A stretch of 64,000 bases of DNA from Lumbricus terrestris. Taxonomy: Eukaryota > Annelida > Clitellata > Crassiclitellata > Lumbricidae. A program made the position numbers and the translations under genes. Where the stretch lies: assembly GCA_949752735.1 (NCBI GenBank), contig OX457036.1, positions 95,713,605 to 95,777,604 on the forward strand. The letters are read 5' to 3'. The notes under the pieces were generated by a model. That model did no database searches. It had not been told where the DNA came from and was given only the letters and a program-made list of their open reading frames with translations. Shown piece by piece: positions 33,951 to 45,534 of the stretch (positions are counted from its first letter, which is position 1; every line of letters starts with the position of its first letter).

Positions 33951-33989
33951 AACCAAAGATATTAGAGTAAAACTCTAATATCATTGGTT
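33951..33989. repeat. Near-perfect hairpin, 18-bp stem and 3-nt loop
   Basis: AACCAAAGATATTAGAGT and ACTCTAATATCATTGGTT pair at 17 of 18 positions around AAA. It sits in AT-rich DNA. Confidence 0.8.
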
Positions 33990-34189
33990 TAATGATCATT
34001 TTAATTCCTTAATTATTTTAATCTGAACGTTTCCCACATGACAGAAACAATGTAAATAAAAGGTACTTTAAGCACTCAAATTTTCCTATGTTGTCTGATA
34101 GGGAAAATGTGACGTTGTGTGTGAGATACATTTTCCCGGTCTTTTTCGAATAATATTTTTCCGGAAAAGCTACCTCACTAATCCCTCAC

Positions 34190-34385
34190 CAACGCTCGCC
34201 CGTGTGAATGGAAGCCACTCCATTTTAGGTTCCCGTGCACGGACCGTGCTAGCCCGAGATTTTGAATCTCTGAAATAAGCCATCTTTGGGAAGCGAACCG
34301 CGACCTGCACGCTCTCTTTTGCAGAGTCGCGTACAGACGCGCGGCCAGCGCTCTTGCAGAATCTGACGTAACTAACTGGGCCTAT
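34190..34385 (+). repeat. Dispersed repeat related to 2040-2215
   Basis: GTGAATGGAAGCCA, TTAGGTTCCCGTGCACGG and TTGAATCTCTGAAATAAGCC parallel the copy in CPLANE1 intron 2. Confidence 0.7.
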
Positions 34386-34739
34386 GTTTGGTTGCGATAG
34401 GACCTACTGAATTGGCCATTAGGCCAATGGGCTAACGCAGCATCTTAAGTGGGACTGGACTATACCCCGCAGTCGATCGAGTCGTGGGCTACGATCGACT
34501 TGGCTCGTGCGACGATCGACTCGATCGACTTTGTCGACTCGCCGACCTTTCTACGACTCGATCGACTTGGCTCGGCCGACGATCGACTCGATCGACTTCG
34601 TCGACTCGCCGACCTTTCTACGACTCGATCGACTTGGCTCGGCCGACGATCGACTCGATCGACTTCGCGTCGACTTTACCTAGTTTTGTCTCTTGCTCAC
34701 CATCTGCAGTTACATGATCTTAAAATGAAATTAAACGAT

Positions 34740-35990
34740 AGTAGATCTGTGTCATAAATCTGTGTGACGTAACAATATGCCTAATTTCGTATTCTCAGAG
34801 AATTTATAGATTTGCACTGTGATCGTAGTGACGTCACAATAGGCCTCGTTTTAGATTATGTAAATGAAACTCAATAATTATCACGGTTGATCTGTGCAAT
34901 AATTGAAGTTAGTCACAATAGGCCTAGTTTATACTCTCAAAATGTACTTCTATAATAACAGATCATTATCCTAATCGAGGTTAGCCACAATAGGACTATT
35001 TCATTCTCAACATGAACGTCTTTAATAGTAGGTCTGTATCATGATCTAGGTGACGTCACAATGGGCCTAGTTTTATATTCTAAAACTGAACGTATAATGG
35101 TAGATTTGTATAATAATCAGAGCGATGTTGCATTTAAACAGCCCCAGTTTTGTATTATGAAAATGAAATAATATGACAACAGCAGATCTGTATCATAATC
35201 GAAATGACACCACAATAGACCTAATTTGGTTTTTCTCAGTGAACTTATTTAATAGTAGATTTGTATTATAATAGAAGTGAGTCATAAAAGGCCCCGTTTT
35301 ATATTAGCAAAACGAACATAATTTACTGGTAGATCTGTATAATAATCGAAGTGACGTCACAATAGACCTTGTTTATATGCTCAATATGCACTTATATACA
35401 GTGTGAGAATTGTGGAAAAATAACTGGGGGGGTTGGACCATTATCCACTTGGAATTGGGGTGTAAAAACATACTTTAACATGGGGCTCTAAGAAAGACTG
35501 GGGGGGTCGAAACCCCCCCAACCCCCTCGGCAATTCTCACCCTGCTTATATAATAGTACATTTGTCTCATAATCGACGTGACGTCACACTAGACCTTGTT
35601 TATATTCTCAAAATGCACTTCCATAATAGGTCTGGTACATTTGTATCATAATCAATGTGACGTCACAATTGGCGCTGCTTTTTTAATTCTTGATGTGAAC
35701 TTAATTATAATATAATAGCAAAATTGCATCATAATCAGAGTGACGTTATAATAGGCATAGGCATAGTTCTGTATTCTCAACATTAATGAAATAGTATGAC
35801 GGCAGATCTGTGTCCTGATCAAAGTGACGTCACAATAGGCCTAATTTCGTTTTCTCAGTGAACTTATTTAATTGTAGAATTGTATCATAATCGAAGTGAC
35901 GTCATAAAAGGTCTCCTTTTATATTCTCAAAATTAACATCTACATGACTTGCATATACAGGCATATAATAGTAGATCTGTATCATGCTCA
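34740..35990 (+). repeat. Degenerate ~75-100-bp satellite with CRE palindromes
   Basis: Units read roughly AGATCTGTATCATAATCGAA, then GTGACGTCACAATAGGCC, then TTATATTCTCAAAATGAAC. The exact TGACGTCA octamer appears at about 34830, 35053, 35352, 35579, 35658 and 35825, with one-base variants elsewhere. Confidence 0.85.
35399..35544. mobile_element. hAT-like MITE, 146 bp, nested
   Basis: Ends CAGTGTGAGAATTG and CAATTCTCACCCTG; exact 8-bp duplication CTTATATA (35391-35398, 35545-35552). A sister copy is at 38559-38647. Confidence 0.93.
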
Positions 35991-35992
35991 TT

Positions 35993-36319
35993 CAGGAGCG
36001 GATCCAAGGAAGGGGCCAATCCAGCCATGCCCCACCCCATTCAAAGATTCGCATATGACGTGGTCCATCCCTCCATCAGGTTTAAAAAATAAGCTGTAAA
36101 TCAACGCAACGGGAACAGGAAGGTGAGAGAGAAAGTAGGCCTAGCACTTGACTAAAAAAGTCATCAGATTTTTAAAAAACAAATTCGCCACGCGTTTTTA
36201 CAAGTCTTTTGGGCGGTAGACTAAAAAAAGATTCTTTCGGCGGAAGACCAAGGAAAATTTCTGTCGGTTCAAGACCACAAATTTTGTCCACCCTTCAAAA
36301 AATTTTGTATTCGCTTCTG
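35993..36319. mobile_element. Degraded hAT-like MITE, relative of 52363-52600
   Basis: Left end CAGGAGCGGATCCA resembles the CAGGGGCGGATCCAG end at 52363. Interior phrases GACTAAAAAAGTCATCAGA and AAGACCACAAATTTTG are shared. The right end is degenerate and no target duplication is visible. Confidence 0.6.
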
Positions 36320-36789
36320 TTACCCTGTATTCGTTCAACTCAAATCGAAAACGCACGTCTATTATAATAGTCAACTTTCACAGTTCCACTGACACGAAAT
36401 CGACAGCTGCCAAAAGGTTCGTTAGCTGAACTTGTGTGCAAAAACTGTATAGGTCACTTTGAGACTTCAAGAAATAGTAGGCTAAGTAAAATATTTCTAA
36501 GTCGTGTCGAGTAGATGAAACAACGATCGACTCGACTTAGCAAGACTCACGATCGACTCGACTTGCAAGTCGACGATTTTTCGATCGACTCGACTTGGCA
36601 AGACTCACGATCGACTCGACTTGCAAGTCGATCGAGTCGACGATTTTTCGATCGACTCGACTTGGCAAGACTCACGATCGACTCGACTTGCAAGTCGATC
36701 GAGTCGACGATTTTTCGATCGACTCGACTTGGCCGAGTTATGATCGACTCGATCGATCAACTCGATCGACTGCGGGGTATAGACTGGAC

Positions 36790-37478
36790 CTAGCCTTGAT
36801 AAAAAAAACTCGGTTTTCGACGAACTATGTCACTGACCGATTAATAGGAATCGTGGCAATCCATCGACCTACGCTTACCTGTTCTGTTATTAGATTTATG
36901 CTGTTGATGAGATGAAAGCCAGCAGTTGTTGTGCAGAGATCTAAAGGGAAGATGAATTTAATGACCCGCGTCACTTTAGTGCCGAATAAAAAGTAAATGT
37001 TGATGATTGATCGAATTGAATCCGGAATCGGCAAAAAAGCAGGCCAAATATCCGGAATTGGAAATCTGCAGAAATAATGCCAATCCGTCCAACCCTAATG
37101 ATAGGCATAATGTATAATAACAAGAACAGATTATGAATTAAGAATCTGCGTAGGCAATACCCTATAGCACGCGATAGCATTTCCAGCAATAATGTAGACA
37201 AAGAGGAATTAGTTGAAGAATTCGAATCAAAGGCTGGAGTTTGATAGCTTGTTTTGGAGCAGACGATTTTTGCGAAGCGCGCGAAGCTGTTGTTCTCACG
37301 AGCGTTGTTTGGCTGTGCGCTTTACGTAGGACGTCGCATCGTGAAATACGGCAATAATAATAATGCACATTATGCATTAGGCCTACCCTTCGAACAACCG
37401 TTCAACAACGTTTCACTTTTCAAGTCTAGCCAAACATTGACTGATGCCTTGTTCACTATGATTATGGTGCTATAAAAG
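36790..37478. other. Gene-free stretch
   Basis: Only short frames; none recognised. Confidence 0.4.
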
Positions 37479-37730
37479 CATGGGCGGAGACTTAGAGGGA
37501 AAGGGGCGGTCCCCCTAAATAAATGTGGTGGGGGGACGGTCCATGCATTTGCCCCCCCCCCCCCCCCAATAATCTGTAATCGGTAAGTGTCAGGTCATCA
37601 CGTACACACTTCATTCACGAAGAAACACTCGCTCTGAAGAACAAAACGACGAGGCCTGGTGATGACTAACAAAAAAATCTTCGACCGCCTTTTCGTCCCC
37701 CGCAAGTCTCCGCCCAAGTCTCCGCCCATG
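37479..37730. mobile_element. MITE with CATGGGCGGAGACTT ends, 252 bp
   Basis: CATGGGCGGAGACTT and AAGTCTCCGCCCATG are perfect 15-bp inverted repeats. The flanks TATAAAAG and TATGAAAA match at 6 of 8. A 17-base C run is internal. Relatives of the end are at 49748-50007, 50095 and 51758. Confidence 0.8.
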
Positions 37731-37834
37731 TATGAAAATAGAAGTTCTTAGATTTGAATTAACTCGATCGCAGTTCTGTCACTTGGACAAATAGCATTGG
37801 GGTTCTTGATCAAGTGATCAGCTTCGTGCGTCTA

Positions 37835-38270
37835 TGAACACATTCCTAAATATGCTTCTGTTGCTGCATGTATGCGTGACGTTCTTCACTGGCTTCCTGC
37901 CTGTCACTCGGCGCATCTCCTAACGAGTTGATGCGATGGTTTGGCAGCGCCCTCTTTATCACTCTCCATCCTACTTAACTGATCTTTGTCAACCTGTCTC
38001 TGACCTCGCAGTCCGTCGAGCTCTTCGGCAATGGGAGAGCCTTTAGTTCCGTGATCTCGCCCTAATTTATATCAAACAGCGCCGAACAGTTTGTTGATTG
38101 TGGGCCCCGCCATCTGGAATGACATCTCATTATAGCCTTGCGATAGATAGGCTAAACTCGCCTGCTTTTTAAGTCGCTCGTATCTGAATTTTAAGTTGTG
38201 GCTGGGCTGGGAGCGTCTCTAAGTAGCTCTCCTGAAGATACGCAATATAAATTCTCGGAATGAAAGAATG
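37835..38270 (+). pseudogene. Degenerate LINE ORF2 C-terminus with shared tail
   Basis: Segments RDVLHWLP and PSYLTDLCQPVSDLAVRRAL appear with frame changes. The tail CTGGGAGCGTCTCTAAGTAG and CGCAATATAAATTCT ends the copy. Confidence 0.75.
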
Positions 38271-38558
38271 AAAAGTATGTAGCTTAGACTAAGAGCTGTT
38301 TTTCTGAATAATGAAATGTGCCTGCAGTGTATAATTCCGTGCGCTTCGAAATACATCGTGTCGTGACAAATGTGATTACCGGCAATGCACAATTTTATGA
38401 TTGATCCGTTCATTACTTATTATGTTGCTAATGAGCTGACGATGTTTCTGTGGAAACTAGTAATGGCCAGGCATGGTGCAGTCTGTCAATCCATATACAA
38501 TTACATAATTACAGCCTTCCAAATGAAACCGTGTTTGTGGCAAATAATTACACATCAG

Positions 38559-38647
38559 CAGTGTGAGAAGTGTGGGAAAAATAACATGGTTTGGACTATA
38601 AAAACTGGGGGTTGAAATCCCACCCACCTCCGGCAATTCTCACCCTG
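38559..38647. mobile_element. hAT-like MITE, 89 bp
   Basis: Ends CAGTGTGAGAAGTG and CAATTCTCACCCTG; exact 8-bp duplication CACATCAG (38551-38558, 38648-38655). Confidence 0.93.
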
Positions 38648-39054
38648 CACATCAGTGATGCCATTTGCGAATTTTAATCATAAAATAGTAGGTCTACACG
38701 TATCATAGGCCTATAATATGCTTTAAAAATCGGGATATTGACAAGTCTGCATAAAAGATGTGTAATTAGGTGTTTTGGGTTGACTTGAAATGCTAGACTC
38801 ACTATAGAGTATAGAAAGTTGACATTTATGGATTTGATAACAATCTGAGTAATGAATTCATATATTTAAACTATGCTGCACTTCCTGACACTCTTCACTT
38901 AGGCCTAAACTGCTCTGCAGTGCGTTCTCATCATTAAATCGTCAGTTATGAATCGTCTAAATTGAACACGAATAAAATTAAATGTAGACCTACATAACAA
39001 TTAGGGAATGAGTGACGGTGAGTCTAGCTACTTTGTGAATCGATTACCGCTACT

Positions 39055-42000
39055 TTAATTCACTTGTGTCGTTTTCGGAACGAGGAAAAACACCGCATAG
39101 ATAACCCGAAAGAAGAGACAGGCGAGTGTAACGAAAGCATTGAGGACGAGGCAGAATCCAAGTATGGCCGGCTGAAGATAGAAGTTCGTCTGCGTGAAGT
39201 ATGCAGGAATGAAGACGGTCCAAGCGAACAGCGTTGTTGAGACGGAGACGAAGATGTATGCGGATTCGTTGAAGTTCTCCGGCAGCTTACGAGTGACGTA
39301 TCCTAGGACGGTACAGACGACCATCAGGGCGATGTTGTAGCTGAGGGGCACGAGGAAGAGCATGGCGGGTTTGTGGCAGTAGATCTCGACGTAGTTTTCG
39401 TAGGGTGTCGGCATGTTCAGGGCAACGGAGGAACGACCGAGCAGCTCCGATATCATCACAAGGATTCCCTAAACAACGTACAAAAAGATGCTGAACGGTA
39501 GAATGTTGTACAACCTGAGGTTTTAACCTTTCCCTATTTATTACATTGTTTGCCCGTTTTGACAACAACATCCAATCTCTTTATCGCAATCATTCATTGG
39601 CGCCCGTAGGCTACATAGGGGTGGCCTAAGAGTGGCACTCCTCAGAAAATTGACACCTAGCTGGGTCTACTGTTAGCCACTAGGCTTGCCTTTTTATTTC
39701 TTCACATCAATACACTAATGACACACAAAGTGAAACTAATGGCATTGCATTACGAACCTCTACATAGGAAAAATAATATCTTTAATTTCCTATAATTTTT
39801 CCCAACCGCATCTATTTAATGTGTTCTCTGCAAAAATTTCTCGGGTGTCAACATCATCTTGCCTGCAGATTCTTCGCCTCTGTTGTCTTCGTCTTCTCTT
39901 CCTTCTGATCTTCTCCTTTCAATCCTATTCCTTCTCAACTTTCATCATTTTGACCAAATTCAGACAAATTAGGCCTAAATGCATGGAATCTCTGATCATA
40001 GTAATTATGAGAGTCGCCACCTATAATTGGAGACACGCCGTAGAGATCCGCCTGTGAGGCTGTGATAGTAATTATGACGGTGCCCCTGTTGGGAGCTTCT
40101 CAGAAAACAAAATTCAAACAAATAAACAGTGACCGATTAATTGTGCGCCCAATGACAAGATTTTTACAGACCGTAACTTTCCTAAGGCCACGAAATAAAA
40201 TAGACTTTCCTGTTTCTAAAGAAAGCGTCTCGCAAGCTATAAGAACCCAGTAGGGGGCATGTATCGGGCATACCTGTATAGCTGCCAGTATTGCTGCAAA
40301 CGCAAACTGCGCCCATCTTCCCACGAATCGTGGTTTCATGACGGTCGTTTCTCCGGCGCTGAAGATGCGATACGTGCGAATGTTCTTGACGAGTAGTGGA
40401 CCGTACAGGATGTTGATTGCTAAGTGGAAGCCAATACTTCTCGCGACGCACAGTCCCTCTCGCGGCTCTGCTATGAACAGTATCACGGTGATGTTAGCAA
40501 GCAGGGTTCCAGCCAGTATGATAAGACTCAGTTCGATGCTGGTAGCTTTGATGCGACGATGTTTACGCTTTATGCAATAGACGGAAAACACAGCCAGACT
40601 GATTGAGCATCCGATGATAGCCAGAGACAGCAGAGACAGTGATAATGAGTGACTCATTTGGAGAGAGATCGGTGTGATTGGGGAACACGTCGCGGGGTTA
40701 TTGTCATCGGGCCATGAGAACTGTGGACACGGTTCACATGATGTTCTGTTTTTATTGACGATTTCGTTTGACCGACAGCCGACACAGACCCAGCAACACA
40801 ACTTATCCTGGACAATTGGAAATTCGTTCGTTTCACATGGTTTACTACAGACTGATTCAACGGCGCATGTCATCGAGTCGTTGGTTGAGATGGCATGGAA
40901 GTTCGTCCAGTCCATTTTGCTCAGATTTAGGGTCACCTCATCTGCCGAACTGTTCCTAATTCCAACTCGTACAGGAATGATCGAAGAGCGCTTCGTCGTG
41001 TCCTCGTTTCTCTGCTGTTGGTATTGTCGAATGACGAGGTCTCCAATAAAATTGCCGTCGCCGTCGAACCTGATCCAGTCTGCGGTGCCTTGGAAGGAAC
41101 TGTTTCTGATGTACTGCAGCAAGCTCTGACCGGATATACAGCTTCTCAGTTTCGATTTATCTCTGTATGCTTCTGGACATTCCTGTTGAACGAGACTGTT
41201 GATGGCGTGGGCATAGACGTAGGCAGCATCGAAGGATCGTGCTGCGTTGGGCACTGACCATTCAATCGAATCACTCACCTCATCCAATGTCTGGTTTGGA
41301 TTGCAACTCGTGTTATATGCTGAGGAAGTGGATAGGTTGTCTAGTCGACACCTAAACAGCTCCTGCCACAAGATGGAGAACCATACGTCACGCGGTGCCA
41401 GCCAAGGTGACAGTCTGCCAACGTACTCTTGAATCCCGGGTATGACGACGGACTCGGTGTCTGTATAGATGGCGCCTTCCAACACGTCAGCATACGACTG
41501 AGACTGAAGTTCAGAAATCCCGTCGCCTCCCATGAAGAGGACTCTCCTCTCCGCACTGCGCATTCGACGTCTTGCGGCATCGAAGAATCCCTTGAGATGG
41601 TTTTCCTGGACGAACACCAGAACGACCCTCGCAGAAACAGCACCCGACACCACCTGCCTCGCCGCTGACTCAAACTCCTCGGCTCTGGAATCGGATGGGA
41701 GCTTGACCGATGCGGCGATGCAGATGCTGGTGAAGCTGCCGCGTAGCAAGCGATTGATCTGCAGGGCGGCATTTTCTCCGTACGATCCATCGGAATAAAC
41801 GAGCGACACATACGTCCATCCCATCTTCACAGCGACCTGGAGTAGTGTCTGCTCCTGGAAGCGATCCGTGGGAATCAGCCTGGAAAAGTATTCGTAGCGG
41901 GACTTGTCGCTCAGCTCATCGCTGGTCGCAGAGAGGGATAGGGTGGGTATCTGGAAGACACCGAAGTAGGGCGCCACGGCTACCGCCATTCGGCTGTTGG

Positions 42001-42478
42001 ACAAACCAATGACACCCACTACTCCGTCGTCAGTGGAAGCATCACGGAGGCATTCATCCCTGGTGCTATTCGATGCATCATCGGACGTTGATGAAGGAGT
42101 CGTCATGTAGATGGACGCTTCGAGGGCCTTGATCTCGTTGAGACAGTCGTCAAGGGCGATGAACCCCAGACTGATATTCGGAAGGACGTCTGTCCTGCTG
42201 TTGATCTGATCGACGGCGTAGAAGAATGCTTCCGCGATGATGACCTCGGACGCTCGGAGGACGTCGCATTTTCCAACGGATATATTAGACACCTCGTGGA
42301 TGCTGACGAGATATCCGATGCTGATGTCTCCGCTTCTCTTGTATGAGAAGTTCTCTCGTTGGCGCAGTCCGGGCAAGACGACAGCTAGCATCACGACGAG
42401 GTCGCTTAGGAAGAGCACGATTCGCAGAACCACATTCATCGTCATTCTCATTGATTTATCATCAGTGTCCTTCAGCAC
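39055..42478 (-). CDS. Class C GPCR, mGluR-like, two exons (copy B)
   Basis: A paralogue of the receptor at 29.2-32.6 kb with the same architecture. Exon 1 is 42478-40274 and exon 2 is 39468-39055 (phase 0; donor CAG/GTATGC, acceptor TTTAG), giving about 872 residues. A clear signal peptide (VVLRIVLFLSDLVVMLAVVL) is followed by the ligand-binding domain with VGVIGLSNSRMAVAVAPYF, SATSDELSDKSRYEYFSR and SDGSYGEN, a cysteine-rich domain (CSKPCETNEFPIVQDKLCCW) and TM1 to TM7 (RRIKATSIELSLIILAG, WTVFIPAYF). Exon 2 is nearly identical to copy A through TM4-TM7, while the ligand domain is clearly more diverged, as expected if the two bind different ligands or if exon 2 was gene-converted. The frame is intact with a short C-tail. 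Copies face the same way, 6.5 kb apart. Confidence 0.88.
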
Positions 42479-43960
42479 AGAGTATCTGATTGGCTTCTCA
42501 TCGCATCCTCACATGTTCTGTACCGCATAATATACAGTCAGACATTTTCCTTCTTGCAAGAGACCAGAATTAATGTAGGCTACAGTTCGATTTGAAGATC
42601 TGACGGATATCAGCTGCTGAAGTTCATTTGTTTAGATGATCCGTTTTAGTATGATCTGAATCTCCGACATTTCTTTGCGCCACGGATAAACCTTCTCAGA
42701 GAGACGACCAGTATATATCCTACGCACCTGAGCTACGTCAAGTCTGCAAAGCCAGGTTGTTTTGACTCGTTTCTGTGTCAAGTAAGAATCCGAGAGGGGT
42801 CAAGCCAAGGAAATGGAAACGAGAAGACAGTACTTTGGAAGCCACAAAAATTGCACTAATCAACAGAAAGTTCTTTTCACCAAGCAGTAGGCCTATATGC
42901 CCAAATCCGTACCTTGAAGGAGAAAAAGGCAATTCGCTTCTCATGCATCACAGTGATGCAAACATTATGGTCAAAGCGCTTCGATAGATTGGAGAACAAA
43001 ACACATTATTTGCAGGCATCGTATTTATACAGCAACTGCTCCTCACCTGTAGCAGGTTACATCAGGAAGGCCCGTCAAACTCGATCTGATCGGTTATGTC
43101 TGCGCAGTTGTCGCCAACCGTCTATTTATGTGAAAGCCAATGCCACCATTACACCAGATTTGCGCAGAGCATCAATTGCTATTTATCACCATTCGATTCG
43201 ACTAGGCCTTCGACGATTTCTATGCAAAGGTCGTTTAGAGAACACGCAGAGCCCAGTAATAGTCTGCGCTTTTAGGCCTATTAGGCTATAATACTGAATA
43301 CTTTAACGGCGACAGTGTATACTAAAGAGACTATATATGGGACTAATGCGACTCGCTCATCGCTTGCTATTAGTGTGTATAGCGCCGTCTGAACAGACCG
43401 ATGGGTATGTGTAGGCTATATGCATGCACTTATGTTAGCATACACATAGGTCCCTATACTGTATTTTTTACATGGAGATTGAATGATGGGAAGTGCGAAA
43501 AAGAGAACAAAGAGACGTTGGAGATAAAGAGTGACTAGGCAGGACGAATAAACAAAAGGAAAAGGACAATGTGTACCGATGCACGTCTTCCATCTCTTGT
43601 TTCTATTGATGTGATCTCTCTTTGTCCATTATCTGCAAACCGAGAACAGTTTAGTTCTGTCTCTAAAACCTGTTTCCGTAACTCAAGAAACCGTTTATCG
43701 ATCGACGAAGATCCTTACGCGCTTTCCACACGACTTGCCAATTGCATCACCTTATATACTAACCTTATAGAATGTATTGCGTATTATCGACAAAGCAAAT
43801 GTTTGCAGAAGTAGGCCTAGTCTTTAAGAGGAATTTATCTGTTCAGATGATATGGAAACGGTCAGGCAGACATGCAGGCTCGGTGGTAGAAATCCCCACA
43901 GACGATTGTGACGCTGTGATTTTTTGCTACGCTGAGAAATTTCAATTTTCCACATTATAG
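42479..43960. other. Gene-free stretch upstream of GPCR copy B
   Basis: Promoter and 5' UTR of copy B should be near 42,480-42,720. Several short frames (for example 42914-43291) show no recognisable domain. Confidence 0.35.
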
Positions 43961-44017
43961 AGTACATCCCACTTGTTCTCTCCCTCTCTCACTCCCTTCC
44001 TTACCCGACCACTCCCT

Positions 44018-44315
44018 CTGTCTGTCTGTCTGTCTGTGTCTGCTTTCTGTCTGTCAGTGTTTGTTTGTCTGTGTCTGTCTGTCTGTCTAGCTGTCTGTCC
44101 ATCCATCCATCCACCCATCCATCCATCCATCCATCCATCCATCCATCCATCCATCCATCCATCCATCCATCCATCCATCCATCCATCCATCCATCCATCC
44201 ATCCATCCATCATCATCTGTCTGCTATCTTTGTCAATATATACCTACCTACGTACCTAACCACCTACCTACCTACCAACCTACCTACCTACATACCTACC
44301 TATCTATCTACGTAG

Positions 44316-44404
<89 letters not shown>

Positions 44405-44485
44405 ATCCATCCATCCATCGATCTATCTATCTATCCATCCATCTATCTATCTATCTATCTATCTATCCATCTATCTATCTTTCTG

Positions 44486-44559
<74 letters not shown>

Positions 44560-44600
44560 GACCTATCTATCGACCTATCTATCGACCTATCTATATATAT
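44018..44600. repeat. Compound tetranucleotide microsatellite
   Basis: Successive blocks are CTGT (44018-44095), CCAT (44096-44212), CTAC/ACCT (44240-44305) and a long CTAT run with interruptions (44306-44595). Long Ser/Ile/Tyr open frames on both strands are artefacts. Confidence 0.97.
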
Positions 44601-45129
44601 TTATATATGCACTATCGATCATGTCGTGTCGTGTTGCATGGTCATTGTCGCAAAGCAACGGTTTGCTACACAGCTGGATGATCCTGCGGTGTCATCTGTC
44701 GTGCACAGCGTTCAATAAGTCAGCACCACTCGTCGTCGTCGTCATCTTCGATCCATACCATTCCCATATCCAACCCCCTCGTCCTCGGTCCCCTTCCTAA
44801 ATACCGGTCAACTGCAGGCTGCATGCTCTCGAGGTTATCATGTGGCTGCCTCGATCACGGTGTGACCATCATAATAATAATATTATATTAGTTTCTTAGT
44901 TTTGATGTGAGCCAGTAGCAGTTCCATTCTGTCCCAGGCCCCAGCGGATTATATACCGGTTCTCTGATTTGGTGCGGCGCCGCACAGGTTATACGCTCCT
45001 TCTTATTTGCAAGAGCTGTGTCAGTGTCACTCTGCCCTCGATGTGCAATAAGGACGTCATCGTACTATCCGTTCTTCCACACAATTAGGTGAACTACTCG
45101 TCCACCGGTCGTGCATGTACAGACCTTTG

Positions 45130-45320
45130 ATAACAACGTGCTTTCTCTGTTGTCGTCGGCCCGATGGTATGAAATGTGCTCTCATTTGCCCATTTGTCTT
45201 ATGCATATGGTTTACTCAGATGCATTAAATTATCGCAGCCTTAAAACCGTCCTTTTCAGGCGTGATTGGACGAGGCGCTCCCGATCGAGTGATAATCTTG
45301 AAGTGGCGCTATAGAATCTT
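45130..45320 (+). mobile_element. LINE 3' tail fragment
   Basis: A decayed VVGP-W..M end, then LKTVLFRRDWTRR and GAAGTGGCGCTATAGAAT, parallels the other LINE tails. Confidence 0.6.
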
Positions 45321-45534
45321 GATAATGAAATGAGATTATGAGAATGCAGTAATTTAATTGAGGATATATATGCTCGAAAAGTTGCAGCTCAACCACGAAG
45401 CAAAGACAATACTAACTATCCAAGTTTTTTATGACCTGCGCTATTCGTGCGAGTACCTACGAGTGTAACGAGTGCCTATAATTTATGTCAAAATTGTTGT
45501 TTTGTTCGTCGAATGTTTCATGTTTGATTTCCCT

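Larger units (their letters stand above)
34461..36781. mobile_element. 2.3-kb TIR element built of satellite repeats
   Basis: The ends are TATACCCCGCAGTCGATCGA and its complement, followed inward by arrays of GATCGACTCGA words (34484-34672 and 36524-36765). The exact 8-bp duplication GACTGGAC flanks it (34453-34460, 36782-36789). The centre is a degenerate satellite with TGACGTCA sites. Two smaller MITEs are inserted in it. No transposase is visible; the Arg/Asp/Ser-rich open frames are repeat artefacts. Confidence 0.92.

Noticed and set aside
33951..33989. Hairpin as a microRNA precursor
   Set aside because: The stem of 18 bp with a 3-nt loop is too short for a pre-miRNA.
34449..36915. Arg/Asp/Ser-rich open frames around 34.5 and 36.6 kb
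   Set aside because: They are translations of GATCGACTC arrays at the ends of a TIR element.
36825..37034. Minus frame with LDLCTTTAGFHLINSIN resembling helix 3 of the class C receptors
   Set aside because: The similarity is short, no other receptor exon is nearby, and it could be chance.
43942..44800. Long Ser/Ile/Pro/His frames
   Set aside because: They are microsatellite translations on both strands.
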